A DNA stretch of 64,000 nt from a bacterium. GTDB lineage: Bacteria; Armatimonadota; Zipacnadia; Zipacnadales; UBA11051. The stretch is from the NCBI GenBank assembly GCA_030604405.1, contig JAUVVY010000019.1, positions 24,442 to 88,441 on the forward strand, read 5' to 3'. Both the position numbers and the translations under genes were made by a program. The notes below the pieces were generated by a model that saw only the letters and a program-made list of their open reading frames with translations, made no database searches and was not told the DNA's origin. Each line of letters starts with the position of its first letter. The first letter of the stretch is position 1. This document shows, in pieces, positions 54,372-63,731 of this stretch.

Positions 54372-54974
54372 TCAGTTGTGTGAAAAGACGTGCTTGATAG
54401 CGGCGCCGGTCAGTGGCCCACGCACGATAGCGATCGCCGCGGCCAGCTTGAGCACGTCGCCGGGCAGAAAGGGCACAACGCCGATAGCCAGGACCTGGCT
54501 CACTGTGCCGCCGGTAATCGCCAGCAGCCACACGCAGCCGAAGACATAGATCACGGTGGTGCCTGCAATACAGGCCAGTATCGCTCCGGCTGTTGATCTG
54601 ATGGCCGAGTAGATCGCGCCCACGACTGCAGCGGCGACCACAAAGCCCACGATGTAGCCGCCGGTCGGGCCGGCGATGGCAGCTATTCCGCCTACAAACG
54701 CCGGCAGGCCCAGCATCCCCAGCACGACATACTGCACCTGGCTCAGCCCGCCCCATGCAGCGCCCAGACTTAGGCCCGCCAGCAGCACCACAAAAGTCTG
54801 CATTGTAATCGGCACCGGGCTGAACGGCAGCCACAGCTTGACGTGGGCCGCCCCGATCGTCGCCACCGCAAACCCAAAGCTTAGCAGCAACAGTATCGCT
54901 GTGCTGCGCGTGGCCTGTCTGCTCCCATCAATAATCCCCACTTGCGCGGCGGTATCTGATGTCCCCTGTCTCAT
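54372..54974 (-). CDS. bioY: BioY biotin transporter S-component
   Basis: About 200 residues, six membrane segments. FSPVPITMQTFVVLLAGLSLG, GLSQVQYVVLGMLGLPAF and GPTGGYIVGFVVAAAVVG are the family signature; PFLPGDVLKLAAAI is the C-terminal motif. It is the substrate-binding component of an ECF vitamin transporter, working either alone or with shared EcfA/T. GGAGA lies before ATG 54974; the longer frame above is not used. No BirA operator or biotin motif is recognisable upstream. Heads an operon with the amidohydrolase and URO-D genes. Confidence 0.92.
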   Translation of the reverse strand: MRQGTSDTAAQVGIIDGSRQATRSTAILLLLSFGFAVATIGAAHVKLWLPFSPVPITMQTFVVLLAGLSLGAAWGGLSQVQYVVLGMLGLPAFVGGIAAIAGPTGGYIVGFVVAAAVVGAIYSAIRSTAGAILACIAGTTVIYVFGCVWLLAITGGTVSQVLAIGVVPFLPGDVLKLAAAIAIVRGPLTGAAIKHVFSHN

Positions 54975-55210
54975 GTTCCAGCAATCTCCTGACAAATTGT
55001 CATTCGCCCGATCATCAACAGTACGACCGCGTGAGAGTCGCAGTCCTCTGGCTTGTAGCTCATCCCGTAAGTCGGGCATCCTTAGAATTACTATCCCGTA
55101 GGCCGGGCTTACGGCCCCGCGTGGCCTTCGTTATCATAGACAGATTCCCGCTCGCGTGCAAGTAACCTCCTCCAATGGCGTGCCACCAACGGCCGCAGCC
55201 GACCGGAAAG

Positions 55211-57385
55211 CTACACGATGTCCGTCAACAGTCCCAACTGGTGTGCTGTTTCGAAAAAGGCGAATGCATAGGCGAAATAGATTCCGCCCTGCGCCCAGTT
55301 ATCCTCCTTGTCCCACTGGGTATCGGCTTGGAGTCTGCGGAGCATGTACCGGGCCTGGTGGACCCCCACCTCAATCCAGCGCCGCTCGCCCGTGATCTCG
55401 TACAGGGCATTGAGCACGGCCAAGCTGTGGCATGTGGGCCAACGGTTGGCCACTCGATACGCCTGCCCGTCAGCAACGTAGAAGAAGCCTGCCTCATCCC
55501 GCCCCTGTCTGAGAGCCATTTCTCCCCCGACCAGAAGCGTCGCCTCAGCCTCGGGGTCCCTCGTCAGCCGCCAGTAATCTGCCACTCCGGTCAGTGCAAT
55601 AAACAGGTGCACAGGTGTATGGACGTGCTGCGCTGGCGGAAGTAACATTTGCGCGCCCTGGTCAATCCACTGCCGCAGTCCTCCCACGACGCGTTTCCCC
55701 TGCTCAAGATAGCGCCCGTCCCCCAGCGCCTCGTAGAGCGCGCATAACGCAATCAGCAACCAGCCCCCGTCCCGCATCTTGAACGCACCCGGTTCTGCCC
55801 GCCCGCTGCTGCGAACCAGGTACTCGCCTGTTTCTTCCAGTACCTTCTTCAGACGACCCTCGCCCGTGAGCAGATAGGCCAGCGCTATGCCGCTGGTCCA
55901 CATGTGCGACCACGTGATCGTGCCCGTGGTGTGGTGGGCGCTGTGGATGTGCTGAGCGCCGACCTCACCAGCGGTGGCAGAGTCGTGGATGGTATCAACA
56001 TCGGCCTCGTGACGCGCGCAGGCCAGCCCCTGTAACAGGTACTCGATACGCCCGGTACGCAGGTATTGGATCAATAGTCCATAGGGCACTTGGGCCTCCT
56101 CGTTGCCCCAGACGGCCCCTGTGCCATAGACGTCGGGCACCTGGCGGGCCTCATATGACTCGGCCCGAAAATCTCCCCAGTTGTACTCGCCGAGGCCCCA
56201 GACGCCAACGTTCGCGCGCGTGCTGAACGTTGTAAACCCAGTGAACATCGCTCTGGACAGCGCCTCGATGTAGGGATACTGTGTGTCTCTCGGAGACAGA
56301 AGCGCCGGAGCGACGCCAGTGCGGTTCCAGTCTTCCACATCCATCTGCGGCAGAATCGGCGTATTCGTTCCGGTCATCAATTCGTCCAACTCAGCCGGCG
56401 ATTCGTAAGCTGTCAGGATGAGTGTGTGGGTGCGCGCCAGCCCAGGCCCGAGGGCGAAGTCACTCCCCGCCTCACGCGGCAATAGGGCTGCCTCCAGCGT
56501 GCCCGAAGTAGCGCGCAGAGCTTTGGGGAACGATTGCCACATCTCGCCCAGTCCCAGAGCCAGTCCCTCGCCGTCTGATTCAACACCGATGTAACCCCGG
56601 TTCTTCAGCGTCTGGTCTCGGAGCACTTGCCCGTCCGCAGCTTCAATCCGCGACTCGTTGGCATCGGTTTGGATAATTGCGCCCGGACTCGACGTCCTCA
56701 GCGGCGCCATCTCGGATCCCCACGGAGCACTTGCGCTGGCGAAACAGTACTTGGCTTGCTGGAGCGTTTCGGTTTGCACCACCACGGCTAGCTCCTTCAG
56801 TACCAGGTCCTTCTCGCCGCCGTGGACTACATAGGTAAAGCTCGTGCGGGTCCGCGGCTGGCCGCGAAAGAAATCCGTCCGGGCTTCCCATCCCACGCGC
56901 CGCTCTCCCTGTGGCGACACCACCGCTCCTGACGTCAGAACTGTCACTCGCAGGGGTCCCTGGCGTTCCACCACCGTCGGCCCAGTCTCTCGTCTCCTCC
57001 ACTCCTCACCATCGGCATCCACAACTCGAACGATGCTGCCCACAATGCGGGGCCTTGTCGCCAGTCGCGGCAACGGCTCGCCGTCCACGATCCCTTCGAA
57101 GCCCAGTGCAGGCGGCTCCTCGGCATTGCCCTTAGCCAGGCGCAACGTCTTCGTTTCGTGAGCCGCCAGATCAGTCTGAAAATCTACAAGAACCCATCGC
57201 ACCGACCCATCCGGCCAATGTGATAGCGCCTCCGCCTGCAGTGTCAGGCGCTGATCCTTGGCATCCAGCAGCATCAGTTCCCGGACGTCTCTTACGGTCT
57301 CGGCGGCCAGTGCTACGCCCCCGGTGACTGGCCAGTTATGCCGCGAAATGCCGTCTTGCTCCGTGACGCGAAGTTCGGTGACCAC
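55211..57385 (-). CDS. YetA/PcRGLX-like protein (exo-rhamnogalacturonan lyase-like)
   Basis: 724 residues. Opens with WPVTGGVALAAETVRDVREL and LQAEALSHWPDGSVRWVLVD, the pattern of the N-terminal beta domain of YetA/PcRGLX (exo-rhamnogalacturonan lyase) proteins. An alpha/alpha toroid follows from about residue 350, with AHHTTGTITWSHMWTSGIAL and ARYMLRRLQADTQWDKEDNW. No signal peptide is visible; start is GTG 57385. The lyase activity is inference from family resemblance; other carbohydrate-active roles are possible. Divergent from the sialidase-like gene by 179 bases. Confidence 0.6.
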   Translation of the reverse strand: MVTELRVTEQDGISRHNWPVTGGVALAAETVRDVRELMLLDAKDQRLTLQAEALSHWPDGSVRWVLVDFQTDLAAHETKTLRLAKGNAEEPPALGFEGIVDGEPLPRLATRPRIVGSIVRVVDADGEEWRRRETGPTVVERQGPLRVTVLTSGAVVSPQGERRVGWEARTDFFRGQPRTRTSFTYVVHGGEKDLVLKELAVVVQTETLQQAKYCFASASAPWGSEMAPLRTSSPGAIIQTDANESRIEAADGQVLRDQTLKNRGYIGVESDGEGLALGLGEMWQSFPKALRATSGTLEAALLPREAGSDFALGPGLARTHTLILTAYESPAELDELMTGTNTPILPQMDVEDWNRTGVAPALLSPRDTQYPYIEALSRAMFTGFTTFSTRANVGVWGLGEYNWGDFRAESYEARQVPDVYGTGAVWGNEEAQVPYGLLIQYLRTGRIEYLLQGLACARHEADVDTIHDSATAGEVGAQHIHSAHHTTGTITWSHMWTSGIALAYLLTGEGRLKKVLEETGEYLVRSSGRAEPGAFKMRDGGWLLIALCALYEALGDGRYLEQGKRVVGGLRQWIDQGAQMLLPPAQHVHTPVHLFIALTGVADYWRLTRDPEAEATLLVGGEMALRQGRDEAGFFYVADGQAYRVANRWPTCHSLAVLNALYEITGERRWIEVGVHQARYMLRRLQADTQWDKEDNWAQGGIYFAYAFAFFETAHQLGLLTDIV

Positions 57386-57564
57386 AGTCCCTTCACTTCC
57401 TCCAATCCATATTGGACCTGGTGAGTGTGTGCCAATTCGACCGCTGCGACCGGGATACCTCCCGGCCGCTCATCGGCCCTCGTATCGTCCTCAGGCAGGG
57501 ATGCTAGCTACCGAGCGAGAAGCTTCAAACTGCGCATCCGACACAACGATGAGAGGGCAAGCTA

Positions 57565-58518
57565 ATGTACAAAGAGACTTTGATATTCGAGCACATACCC
57601 GACCGGCCCAGTCATCACTGCGCCAGCGTGGTCCAGACACCCGACAGCGACCTGCTGTGCGTCTGGTACGCTGGAAGCAGAGAGAAGGCCACCGATGTCG
57701 CGCTGATGATTGCCAGGTGGAGTGGGGAAGAGGAGAGTTGGTCCAGCCCGCAAATATTGCTCGACACGCCCGGTAAGCCCGACGGCAATGCCGTGATTCA
57801 TGCTGACCCAGGCGGCAAGCTCTGGCTTTTTCACAATGTCATCCAGGGCGAGGGATGGGATACCTCCCTATTGTACTTGCGCACATCAGAGGACGCCGGG
57901 GCCACCTGGACTGAGTCGGCGCTGATGGACGATGAGCCGGGGATGATGGTCCGCAACAACGTGCTGGTGCTGGCGAGCGGGGGATGGCTGCTGCCCGCCT
58001 ACGACGAGAAGACCTGGCAGGGCTTCTGCTACATATCCACCGACGCGGGCGCAAGCTGGCAGCGCAGCGGCCCGATGCCCAGCCCGGTTCCAGTCATCCA
58101 GCCGGCGCTGATACAGCGTGCTGACGGCACTCTCCTGGCATACCTGCGCACCGGCGGCGACGACAGGCGCATCCGCGCCTCAGTATCCGACGACCGAGGC
58201 CGAAGCTGGTCCGACTGCGTGCCTACGCAGTTGCGCAATCCCGACAGTGGCATAGACATGGTAAGACTGCAAACCGGGGAGATCGTGCTGGTATTCAACA
58301 ATGTTGCTAGCGGCCGCACGCCCCTGCATGTAGCGCTTTCGACCGATGAGGGCCAAACCTGGCCGGCAATCAGGACCCTTGAGACACAGCCGGGCGAGTT
58401 CTCCTACCCATGCGTGATACAGGCCCGCACCGGCCTCATCCATGTCGTCTATACCTACGACCGCAGATCAATCAAGCACGTCTGCTTCGACCGGGACTGG
58501 CTGCGCGCCCCGGCTTAG
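57565..58518 (+). CDS. Sialidase-like BNR/Asp-box six-bladed propeller protein
   Basis: 317 residues. Four Asp-box repeats: SEDAGATW, STDAGASW, SDDRGRSW and STDEGQTW. Catalytic-region candidates include CASVVQTPDSDLLCVWYAG near the start, GGKLWLFHNV, and the late CVIQARTGLIHVVYTYDRR. Short, without signal peptide, so likely cytoplasmic; the sialidase-2 (bacterial neuraminidase-like) clade includes rhamnosidases and other glycoside hydrolases or epimerases. GAGAGGG precedes ATG 57565. Convergent with the secreted TIM-barrel gene, whose stop is 15 bases away. Confidence 0.8.
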   Translation: MYKETLIFEHIPDRPSHHCASVVQTPDSDLLCVWYAGSREKATDVALMIARWSGEEESWSSPQILLDTPGKPDGNAVIHADPGGKLWLFHNVIQGEGWDTSLLYLRTSEDAGATWTESALMDDEPGMMVRNNVLVLASGGWLLPAYDEKTWQGFCYISTDAGASWQRSGPMPSPVPVIQPALIQRADGTLLAYLRTGGDDRRIRASVSDDRGRSWSDCVPTQLRNPDSGIDMVRLQTGEIVLVFNNVASGRTPLHVALSTDEGQTWPAIRTLETQPGEFSYPCVIQARTGLIHVVYTYDRRSIKHVCFDRDWLRAPA

Positions 58519-58533
58519 GCCATGTAGATAACC

Positions 58534-60759
58534 CTACTCCATCGGCCGGGCCCAGAACGCGCCGACGCCGCGGGTGCCCCAGTCCACTTTCAGCACGTAT
58601 GGCCGCGCTTTGAGGTTCGCCATGATCTTGCCGCTGGCCAGGTCAATTACTTCATAGGCGCCACTTTCCAGCGGCAGCCGGACCTGTATCGTGCCCAGGT
58701 CGTCTTCGTAGTAATTGCCCAGCAGGAAGATAAGGTCTTTGTCGCGGGCGATCGCTGAGATGCGCAGCCGCTCCGAATCGCAGTTCACGTCGTCAGCGAC
58801 AATGCGCCCGTCCACAATGATGTCCTCGACGGGCGCGACCACTTTTACAGCCCGCGCATAGCCCTCCAGGATATCGGCATCCCAGACGCGGCTGCTCCAG
58901 AAGTTTGTACCACGAGCGCCGTTAAAGAATTGTTCCAGAAGCGCCCGGTGGAAGCTCTCGCCCGAAAAGACCCCCGCGTCACCCGGAGATATCCACGGCA
59001 TGCAGTCGTTCTTGCCCAAAAGCAGCGCATCCCTGCGCGCTTCATCACCGACCAGGGCAATGTGGTAGGGGTAAAGCGGCGTGTAAGTGGAGCTCTGTGC
59101 GTTGTCGAGCCACTCGGGGTACATCCGCTTCGCCGGCCAGGTGTACTGGTAATCGTGCTGTGGCGTCCAGGCATATACACCCAGTTCAACCCGCGGTCCG
59201 CCGGCAGCCGCCACCGCCTCACGCACGGTCCTGGCCATCTCCGACCACATCTCATAACCCTTCTGCAGCTTCCACTCTTCCCATGTCGCTAGGCCGCTTT
59301 CAGCAAAATCATTCTGGCAGCGAGTGCATTTTTCCGCATCTATCGGCCCGCGCCAGTTCCACACCTCGATATCCGGGAACCAATAGTCCGGCCTCAGCCG
59401 CGCATTCTCCTCCGCTATCCGCTGCAGTTCTTCCTGCCAATATTCGCCGCGGTAGCTGGGGCACAGGCCCGTGCTTGCCGTCCCATCAGCCAACTGGCAT
59501 TTCCACTCGTTGCTGTCCCTGTGCTTGTTCATCATCACGTGAAGAGGCGAGTCGATGTTAAGCATCTTGAAACCTTCGGCGGCGACCTTGTCGCGGAACT
59601 CCCACAGTTCTTCGTCCTCGGGGTCCATCCAGCGGGCAAATGTGCTGGCGGTGTTGAAGCCGATGGTCTTGAAGGCGGCCAGCGCCTCCGGCCAGACTTT
59701 GCTAGCACTCAGGCCCCACCAACCCAGGGTTGTCATCAGTCGCTTGGGCGCCGGGCTGTTGGCGATCGCGATGGCCTGTATCGGCTGCTCGATCACCGGC
59801 GATTGACCGCCCTGGTATTTTAGCTGGTAGCGCACAGCTCCCTGCTTGCCCTCAGGCCAGTTGCCATTGATATAAACACGGCCGAAGACCTTGCCGCTCT
59901 CTCTGATCTCTACAGGAATCTCATATCGCACGTAGCCGTGTATGCTCTGCGCCTCGATGTCTGCAAGCGCGGTGCCGTCGATGCTTCCGCCGACAAAGCT
60001 CAGGCCTTCGGGAAGGTCAATTATGCAGGTGCCTTCTGCCGCCTCGAGGCCATCGGACTTGACGATGCCTAGGGGATTCGGTGTGTTGATATTGGTCGAG
60101 AAATAGAGCACAGGTTTGTGGAAATACGCTGCCGCGCCGGTTACGGTGAAGTCAGTGAGTTGCTCCGATGAGAAACTGACGCTGTCAGGGTCGTGGCTGC
60201 CGGAGCGCACGTAGAGCTCTTCGGCGCAACTCAGCCCGGTCATATACATTCGTAGGCCGACGTAGCGGCCACGGGTCTGCAGGCTGGAGAATGTGAGCGG
60301 GAATATGAACGATTCGTCTTGATGTCGCGGGATGCCGAACTTCTCGCGGTCGCCAGGGGCGAAGACGGAATACTCGGCGATCTTGTAGTAGCGGTCGCCG
60401 TCGTCACTGACCAGCAATTCGGCCCACAAAGGCAGCCTGCCGCCCCCCAGCATCCGGATGCTGACTTCGGAAATAGGCTGGACGGCCTCCAGGTCCACGC
60501 TCAGATTGCAGCGCCCTGCATAGCTCCAGCCGACACAGGTGCGATCGAACCAGATCTTCGCATCATCGCGCGTGGTAAGCTGCCCGTCAGTGAGATCTGT
60601 GACGTCAGTATCGTCGCGCACAGTAAGGCGGTAACTGGGCGCAGGGGCGTAAGATACGATCTTGCCCAGTGCCAGGTTGACAGGCTCTGTTGCCTCCTGG
60701 GCGCAGCAACTCCCCACCGTTATTGCGACCAGCATAATCGGCAGCAGGTACCGCAGCAT
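58534..60759 (-). CDS. Secreted TIM-barrel protein with discoidin-like N-terminal domain
   Basis: About 741 residues. Signal peptide MLRYLLPIMLVAITVGSCCA. Residues about 25-180 are F5/8-type-C-like (LTDGQLTTRDDAKIWFDRTC, SVDLEAVQPISEVSIRMLGG). After a beta linker the C-terminal half is a TIM barrel with TTLGWWGLSASKVWPEALAA, CPSYRGEYWQEELQRIAEEN, WFPDIEVWNWRGPIDAEKCT and TRCQNDF-like motif. It resembles DUF4838/GH-like proteins. ATG 60759 is chosen because GGGAGA lies 9 bases upstream. Probably a glycoside hydrolase on large polysaccharides, by architecture. Confidence 0.68.
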   Translation of the reverse strand: MLRYLLPIMLVAITVGSCCAQEATEPVNLALGKIVSYAPAPSYRLTVRDDTDVTDLTDGQLTTRDDAKIWFDRTCVGWSYAGRCNLSVDLEAVQPISEVSIRMLGGGRLPLWAELLVSDDGDRYYKIAEYSVFAPGDREKFGIPRHQDESFIFPLTFSSLQTRGRYVGLRMYMTGLSCAEELYVRSGSHDPDSVSFSSEQLTDFTVTGAAAYFHKPVLYFSTNINTPNPLGIVKSDGLEAAEGTCIIDLPEGLSFVGGSIDGTALADIEAQSIHGYVRYEIPVEIRESGKVFGRVYINGNWPEGKQGAVRYQLKYQGGQSPVIEQPIQAIAIANSPAPKRLMTTLGWWGLSASKVWPEALAAFKTIGFNTASTFARWMDPEDEELWEFRDKVAAEGFKMLNIDSPLHVMMNKHRDSNEWKCQLADGTASTGLCPSYRGEYWQEELQRIAEENARLRPDYWFPDIEVWNWRGPIDAEKCTRCQNDFAESGLATWEEWKLQKGYEMWSEMARTVREAVAAAGGPRVELGVYAWTPQHDYQYTWPAKRMYPEWLDNAQSSTYTPLYPYHIALVGDEARRDALLLGKNDCMPWISPGDAGVFSGESFHRALLEQFFNGARGTNFWSSRVWDADILEGYARAVKVVAPVEDIIVDGRIVADDVNCDSERLRISAIARDKDLIFLLGNYYEDDLGTIQVRLPLESGAYEVIDLASGKIMANLKARPYVLKVDWGTRGVGAFWARPME

Positions 60760-60885
60760 AGCCATCACTCTCCCGTGAGCTATTGAGAAAAGATGTATGC
60801 AGTATAATTCCCGGTTCAGAAGAATACTCCTCCCCGCATGGACGATGGCTCAGATTGCTGCGGTGAGGCAGCTAAAGACAGCCGC

Positions 60886-61830
60886 CTAAACTGGAGCATA
60901 ATAGGTCTTGTCGCCTTTACGGAGCCGACGGATGCGCTCCTGAGCCAGCAGCGCCATGATATACTTGGTCGCCTCGTTCGGGTGAATGTCCAGGCCGGCC
61001 GCGACGTCGTTCACCGTACATGGCCGCCGCCGCAGTAGCTCGAAAACGTCTTCGGCGGTCTGCTGATGATCGCTGTCTCCGGCGTAGTCTTCGGGCAATG
61101 GAGCGACGATCTCCGCCAGCGGCCCGAGTATTTCCTTGGCGGCCTGAAGCTGTTGTGGGATGAGCGCCGTGGCGTAACTCTCGGCAGGCGGCCGCACCAC
61201 TGTATTCATCTGCACGCGCTCCGGTTTGATGACATCAATGCCCTCACGTATCGCCGCCAGCTCCTCTTCGGTATCATTGATGCCGGCCACCAGCATTACT
61301 TCCAGCCACATTTCCCCCGCACATTCCTCGCGTGCCTGGGCGATGCCGGCGACTATCTGCTCGATATTCAGCTCGGCTGCAGGGCGATTTACCCGCTCCA
61401 GGCCTTCCTGGGTCGCTGCATCGAGGGAGGGGATAAGCAGGTCGAGATGCCTCACTTCCCTCCGCACCTCCTCGCGCCACAGCAGTGAGCCGTTGGTAAG
61501 CAATGCCAGCGGGAGTTGGGTTTGCTGCCTGGCAAAGTCTATGACCTGGGCGATTTCAGAATTAAGCGTCGGCTCGCCGGAACCTGAAAGCGTCAGATAG
61601 TCGGCGTCGCCACCTTCTGCCAGCCACCGCCCCAGTTCCTCCGTTACCTCTGCCGCCGGGATATAGACTTTGCGCTCAGTGGTGCGATTGGTAGTGGGCC
61701 CAAGTTGGCAATAGATGCAGTTGAAGGTGCAGGTCTTGAAGGGCACCAGGTCAATGCCCAGCGAGCGCCCAAGCCGTCGCGATGGCACCGGCCCGAACAG
61801 ATAGTGATAGCCATTGTTCGCATCGCTCAT
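60886..61830 (-). CDS. Radical SAM protein with winged-helix C-terminus
   Basis: 314 residues. HYLFGPVPSRRLGRSLGIDL then CTFNCIYCQLG with the radical SAM C-x3-C-x2-C; SGSGEPTLNSEI and LLTNGSLLW are the further radical SAM motifs. Its C-terminal 70 residues form a winged helix (PCTVNDVAAGLDIHPNEATK). The family commonly sits with Mrp ATPases and NifX/NifB-type proteins in anaerobes. Start ATG 61830, one base after the stop of the Mrp gene. Substrate unknown. Confidence 0.88.
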   Translation of the reverse strand: MSDANNGYHYLFGPVPSRRLGRSLGIDLVPFKTCTFNCIYCQLGPTTNRTTERKVYIPAAEVTEELGRWLAEGGDADYLTLSGSGEPTLNSEIAQVIDFARQQTQLPLALLTNGSLLWREEVRREVRHLDLLIPSLDAATQEGLERVNRPAAELNIEQIVAGIAQAREECAGEMWLEVMLVAGINDTEEELAAIREGIDVIKPERVQMNTVVRPPAESYATALIPQQLQAAKEILGPLAEIVAPLPEDYAGDSDHQQTAEDVFELLRRRPCTVNDVAAGLDIHPNEATKYIMALLAQERIRRLRKGDKTYYAPV

Positions 61831-61831
61831 C

Positions 61832-62695
61832 TTAGCTTTTCTGCCGCACTATCTGGTTATTTATGTTACCCACGACGTTTGCGAATGTATCGCGGACGGC
61901 CTGGGGGGCCTGCTGGTCGGCCAGCGGCCGGCCGCTATCACACAGGCTGACGATCTCCGGAGCCAGTGGCAGTGCGCCGAGGTAGGGCACGCCCATCTCG
62001 CTGGCCATTATCTCCCCACCGCCCTGGGAGAATATGGCGGTCTCTTTCCCGCAGTGCGGGCAGACGAAGCCGCTCATATTCTCGATAACGCCGATCACAG
62101 GCAGCTCCAGTTGTCTGGCGAAGTTTATGGCTTTGCGGCAGTCATCCTGGCTGACCTGCTGCGGGGTGGTGACTATGATGACCCCGTCCGCGCCAGGGAA
62201 TGACTGCGCTATAGTCAGCGGCTCATCGCCGGTGCCGGGCGGCAGATCAACGATCAGGTAGTCGAGCTGGCCCCAGTCAACCTCGGCGATGAACTGCCGT
62301 AGCACGTTGGCTCGCAGCGGCCCCCGCCAGATCGTCGGGGTATCGCGGTCATCGAGCAGCATGGCCATTGACACGACCTTAAGCCCGTGCGCGGCGATGG
62401 CCGGCTGCATCAGGTTATCGCGCATTCCCAGGCGAGTGTTCTGAGTGCCGGTCATCAGCGCGGTGTTAGGCCCGTGCAGGTCGGCGTCAAGCAGCCCGAC
62501 ACTTTCGCCTCCCAGAGCCAGCGCCCAGGCGAGGTTAACGGCTACGGTTGATTTGCCGACTCCGCCCTTCCCGCTCATCACCAGTATTATATGTTCTATT
62601 TCGTCGGCCCGCTGCTCTATAGCTTTCTGCTGTTGCTCGTAGCGCTCGTGGGCTTGCTGCTGCGCCCCTGCAGTTGGCTCGTCGGATCCGGACAT
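61832..62695 (-). CDS. Mrp/NBP35-type Fe-S carrier ATPase
   Basis: 287 residues. Deviant Walker A MSGKGGVGKSTVAVNLA near residue 39; DADLHGPN, LIVDLPPGTGDEPLT and the C-terminal CPHCGKETAIF with the C-x2-C that binds a bridging 4Fe-4S cluster. ApbC/Mrp proteins transfer Fe-S clusters to targets. The charged N-terminus (about 30 residues) is extended. Transcribed one base before the radical SAM gene, and 65 bases after the ferredoxin-ATPase gene. Confidence 0.93.
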   Translation of the reverse strand: MSGSDEPTAGAQQQAHERYEQQQKAIEQRADEIEHIILVMSGKGGVGKSTVAVNLAWALALGGESVGLLDADLHGPNTALMTGTQNTRLGMRDNLMQPAIAAHGLKVVSMAMLLDDRDTPTIWRGPLRANVLRQFIAEVDWGQLDYLIVDLPPGTGDEPLTIAQSFPGADGVIIVTTPQQVSQDDCRKAINFARQLELPVIGVIENMSGFVCPHCGKETAIFSQGGGEIMASEMGVPYLGALPLAPEIVSLCDSGRPLADQQAPQAVRDTFANVVGNINNQIVRQKS

Positions 62696-62759
62696 GGCTC
62701 AATCAATCCCGTCATTGCCTTGCAAGGCACCAGGTTGAGCCTCGCTTATTCTTCTCGCC

Positions 62760-63632
62760 TCACACGTCGAGTATCTGCTCAAGTCGCGTCCATGCCTCGC
62801 GGATGCCCTGCCCTACAGGCCCATCTCGGTATTCTACCAGCGGAACCTCGTTGGCCATAGCCTCGGTTACGGTCGGATCGTAGGGGAGTTCGGCGAGCAG
62901 TTCAACATCATTGTTCCGGCAGTAGTCCCTGATCCGCTGGGAATTCTCCTCATTGATGTCGGCCTTATTGTTCATCACCACCATTGGAACACCGAAGTGT
63001 TTGATCACTCCGGCGATCCGCTCCATGTCGTGGATGCCGGAAAGTGTTGGCTCGGTGACGACGAGAGCCAGGTCCGCATCGGCGATGGCGGCGGTGGCCA
63101 CACAGCCAATCCCGGGCGAGCCGTCAATGATGATAAGCGGCGTTTCGTGCTCCATCGCCATATCCTCGGCCTTTTGCCTGACCATCGTCACCAGCCGGCC
63201 GGAGCTTTCGGCGCCGGGGATCAGACGCGCATAGACCAGATAGCCGAACCGCGTCTCGCCCACATACCACTCCCCGCACGACATCTGCTGCATGTGCAGG
63301 GCGTTTTGTGGACACACCAGCGTACAGAAGCCACAGCCCTCACAGGCCATGTCATTGACTTCCTCAACGGTTATGGCATCAAAGCGGCAGGCTTCTTCGC
63401 ACTTCCCACACTTGGTGCACAGCTCCTCATTTCGCACAGCGATCTGCATCCCTAGAAAGTCGCCGCTTTCAATGATTTCGGGGATAACAATCTGATACAG
63501 GTTGGCCGCATCAACGTCACAATCGGCCAGAACCTTGTTCTCGGCAAGCGCCGCGAAACAGCCGACGACAGTCGTCTTGCCGGTGCCGCCCTTGCCACTT
63601 ACTACCGTCAATTGGCGCGGAGAGAAAACCAT
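62760..63632 (-). CDS. Ferredoxin-containing MinD-like P-loop ATPase
   Basis: About 290 residues. LTVVSGKGGTGKTTVVGCFA is the deviant Walker A of the Mrp/MinD clade. An inserted ferredoxin has CTKCGKCEEACRFDAI and CEGCGFCTLVCPQNAL, so two 4Fe-4S clusters. Then LIIIDGSPGIGCVATAAIADADLA and LVVTEPTLSGIHDMERI. These ATPases are linked to nitrogenase-iron-molybdenum-cofactor-like proteins. The start is either ATG 63668 or ATG 63632; the latter is preferred because 63668 would follow a hairpin directly. Confidence 0.92.
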   Translation of the reverse strand: MVFSPRQLTVVSGKGGTGKTTVVGCFAALAENKVLADCDVDAANLYQIVIPEIIESGDFLGMQIAVRNEELCTKCGKCEEACRFDAITVEEVNDMACEGCGFCTLVCPQNALHMQQMSCGEWYVGETRFGYLVYARLIPGAESSGRLVTMVRQKAEDMAMEHETPLIIIDGSPGIGCVATAAIADADLALVVTEPTLSGIHDMERIAGVIKHFGVPMVVMNNKADINEENSQRIRDYCRNNDVELLAELPYDPTVTEAMANEVPLVEYRDGPVGQGIREAWTRLEQILDV

Positions 63633-63668
63633 GTTTGACACCCGTTCGTGTATTTCACTTACATACAA

Positions 63669-63705
63669 CCGGCAGGGCCGCCATTTGTCTCAGTAGCCCT
63701 GCCGG
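63669..63705 (-). other. Hairpin in the leader of the ferredoxin-ATPase gene
   Basis: CCGGCAGGGC (63669-63678) pairs with GCCCTGCCGG (63696-63705). On the minus strand it lacks a T-tract and ends only a few bases before the upstream candidate ATG at 63668. It could end the Gly/Met gene weakly or act as an attenuator. Confidence 0.5.
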
Positions 63706-63731
63706 CATCCAGTGTTTCTGCGGGTATGAGA

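Noticed and set aside
54975..55210. Possible biotin operator or riboswitch upstream of bioY
   Set aside because: I searched for a BirA-type inverted repeat and a structured leader; only weak GTCGGGC and CCGTAGGCCGGGC repeats are present.
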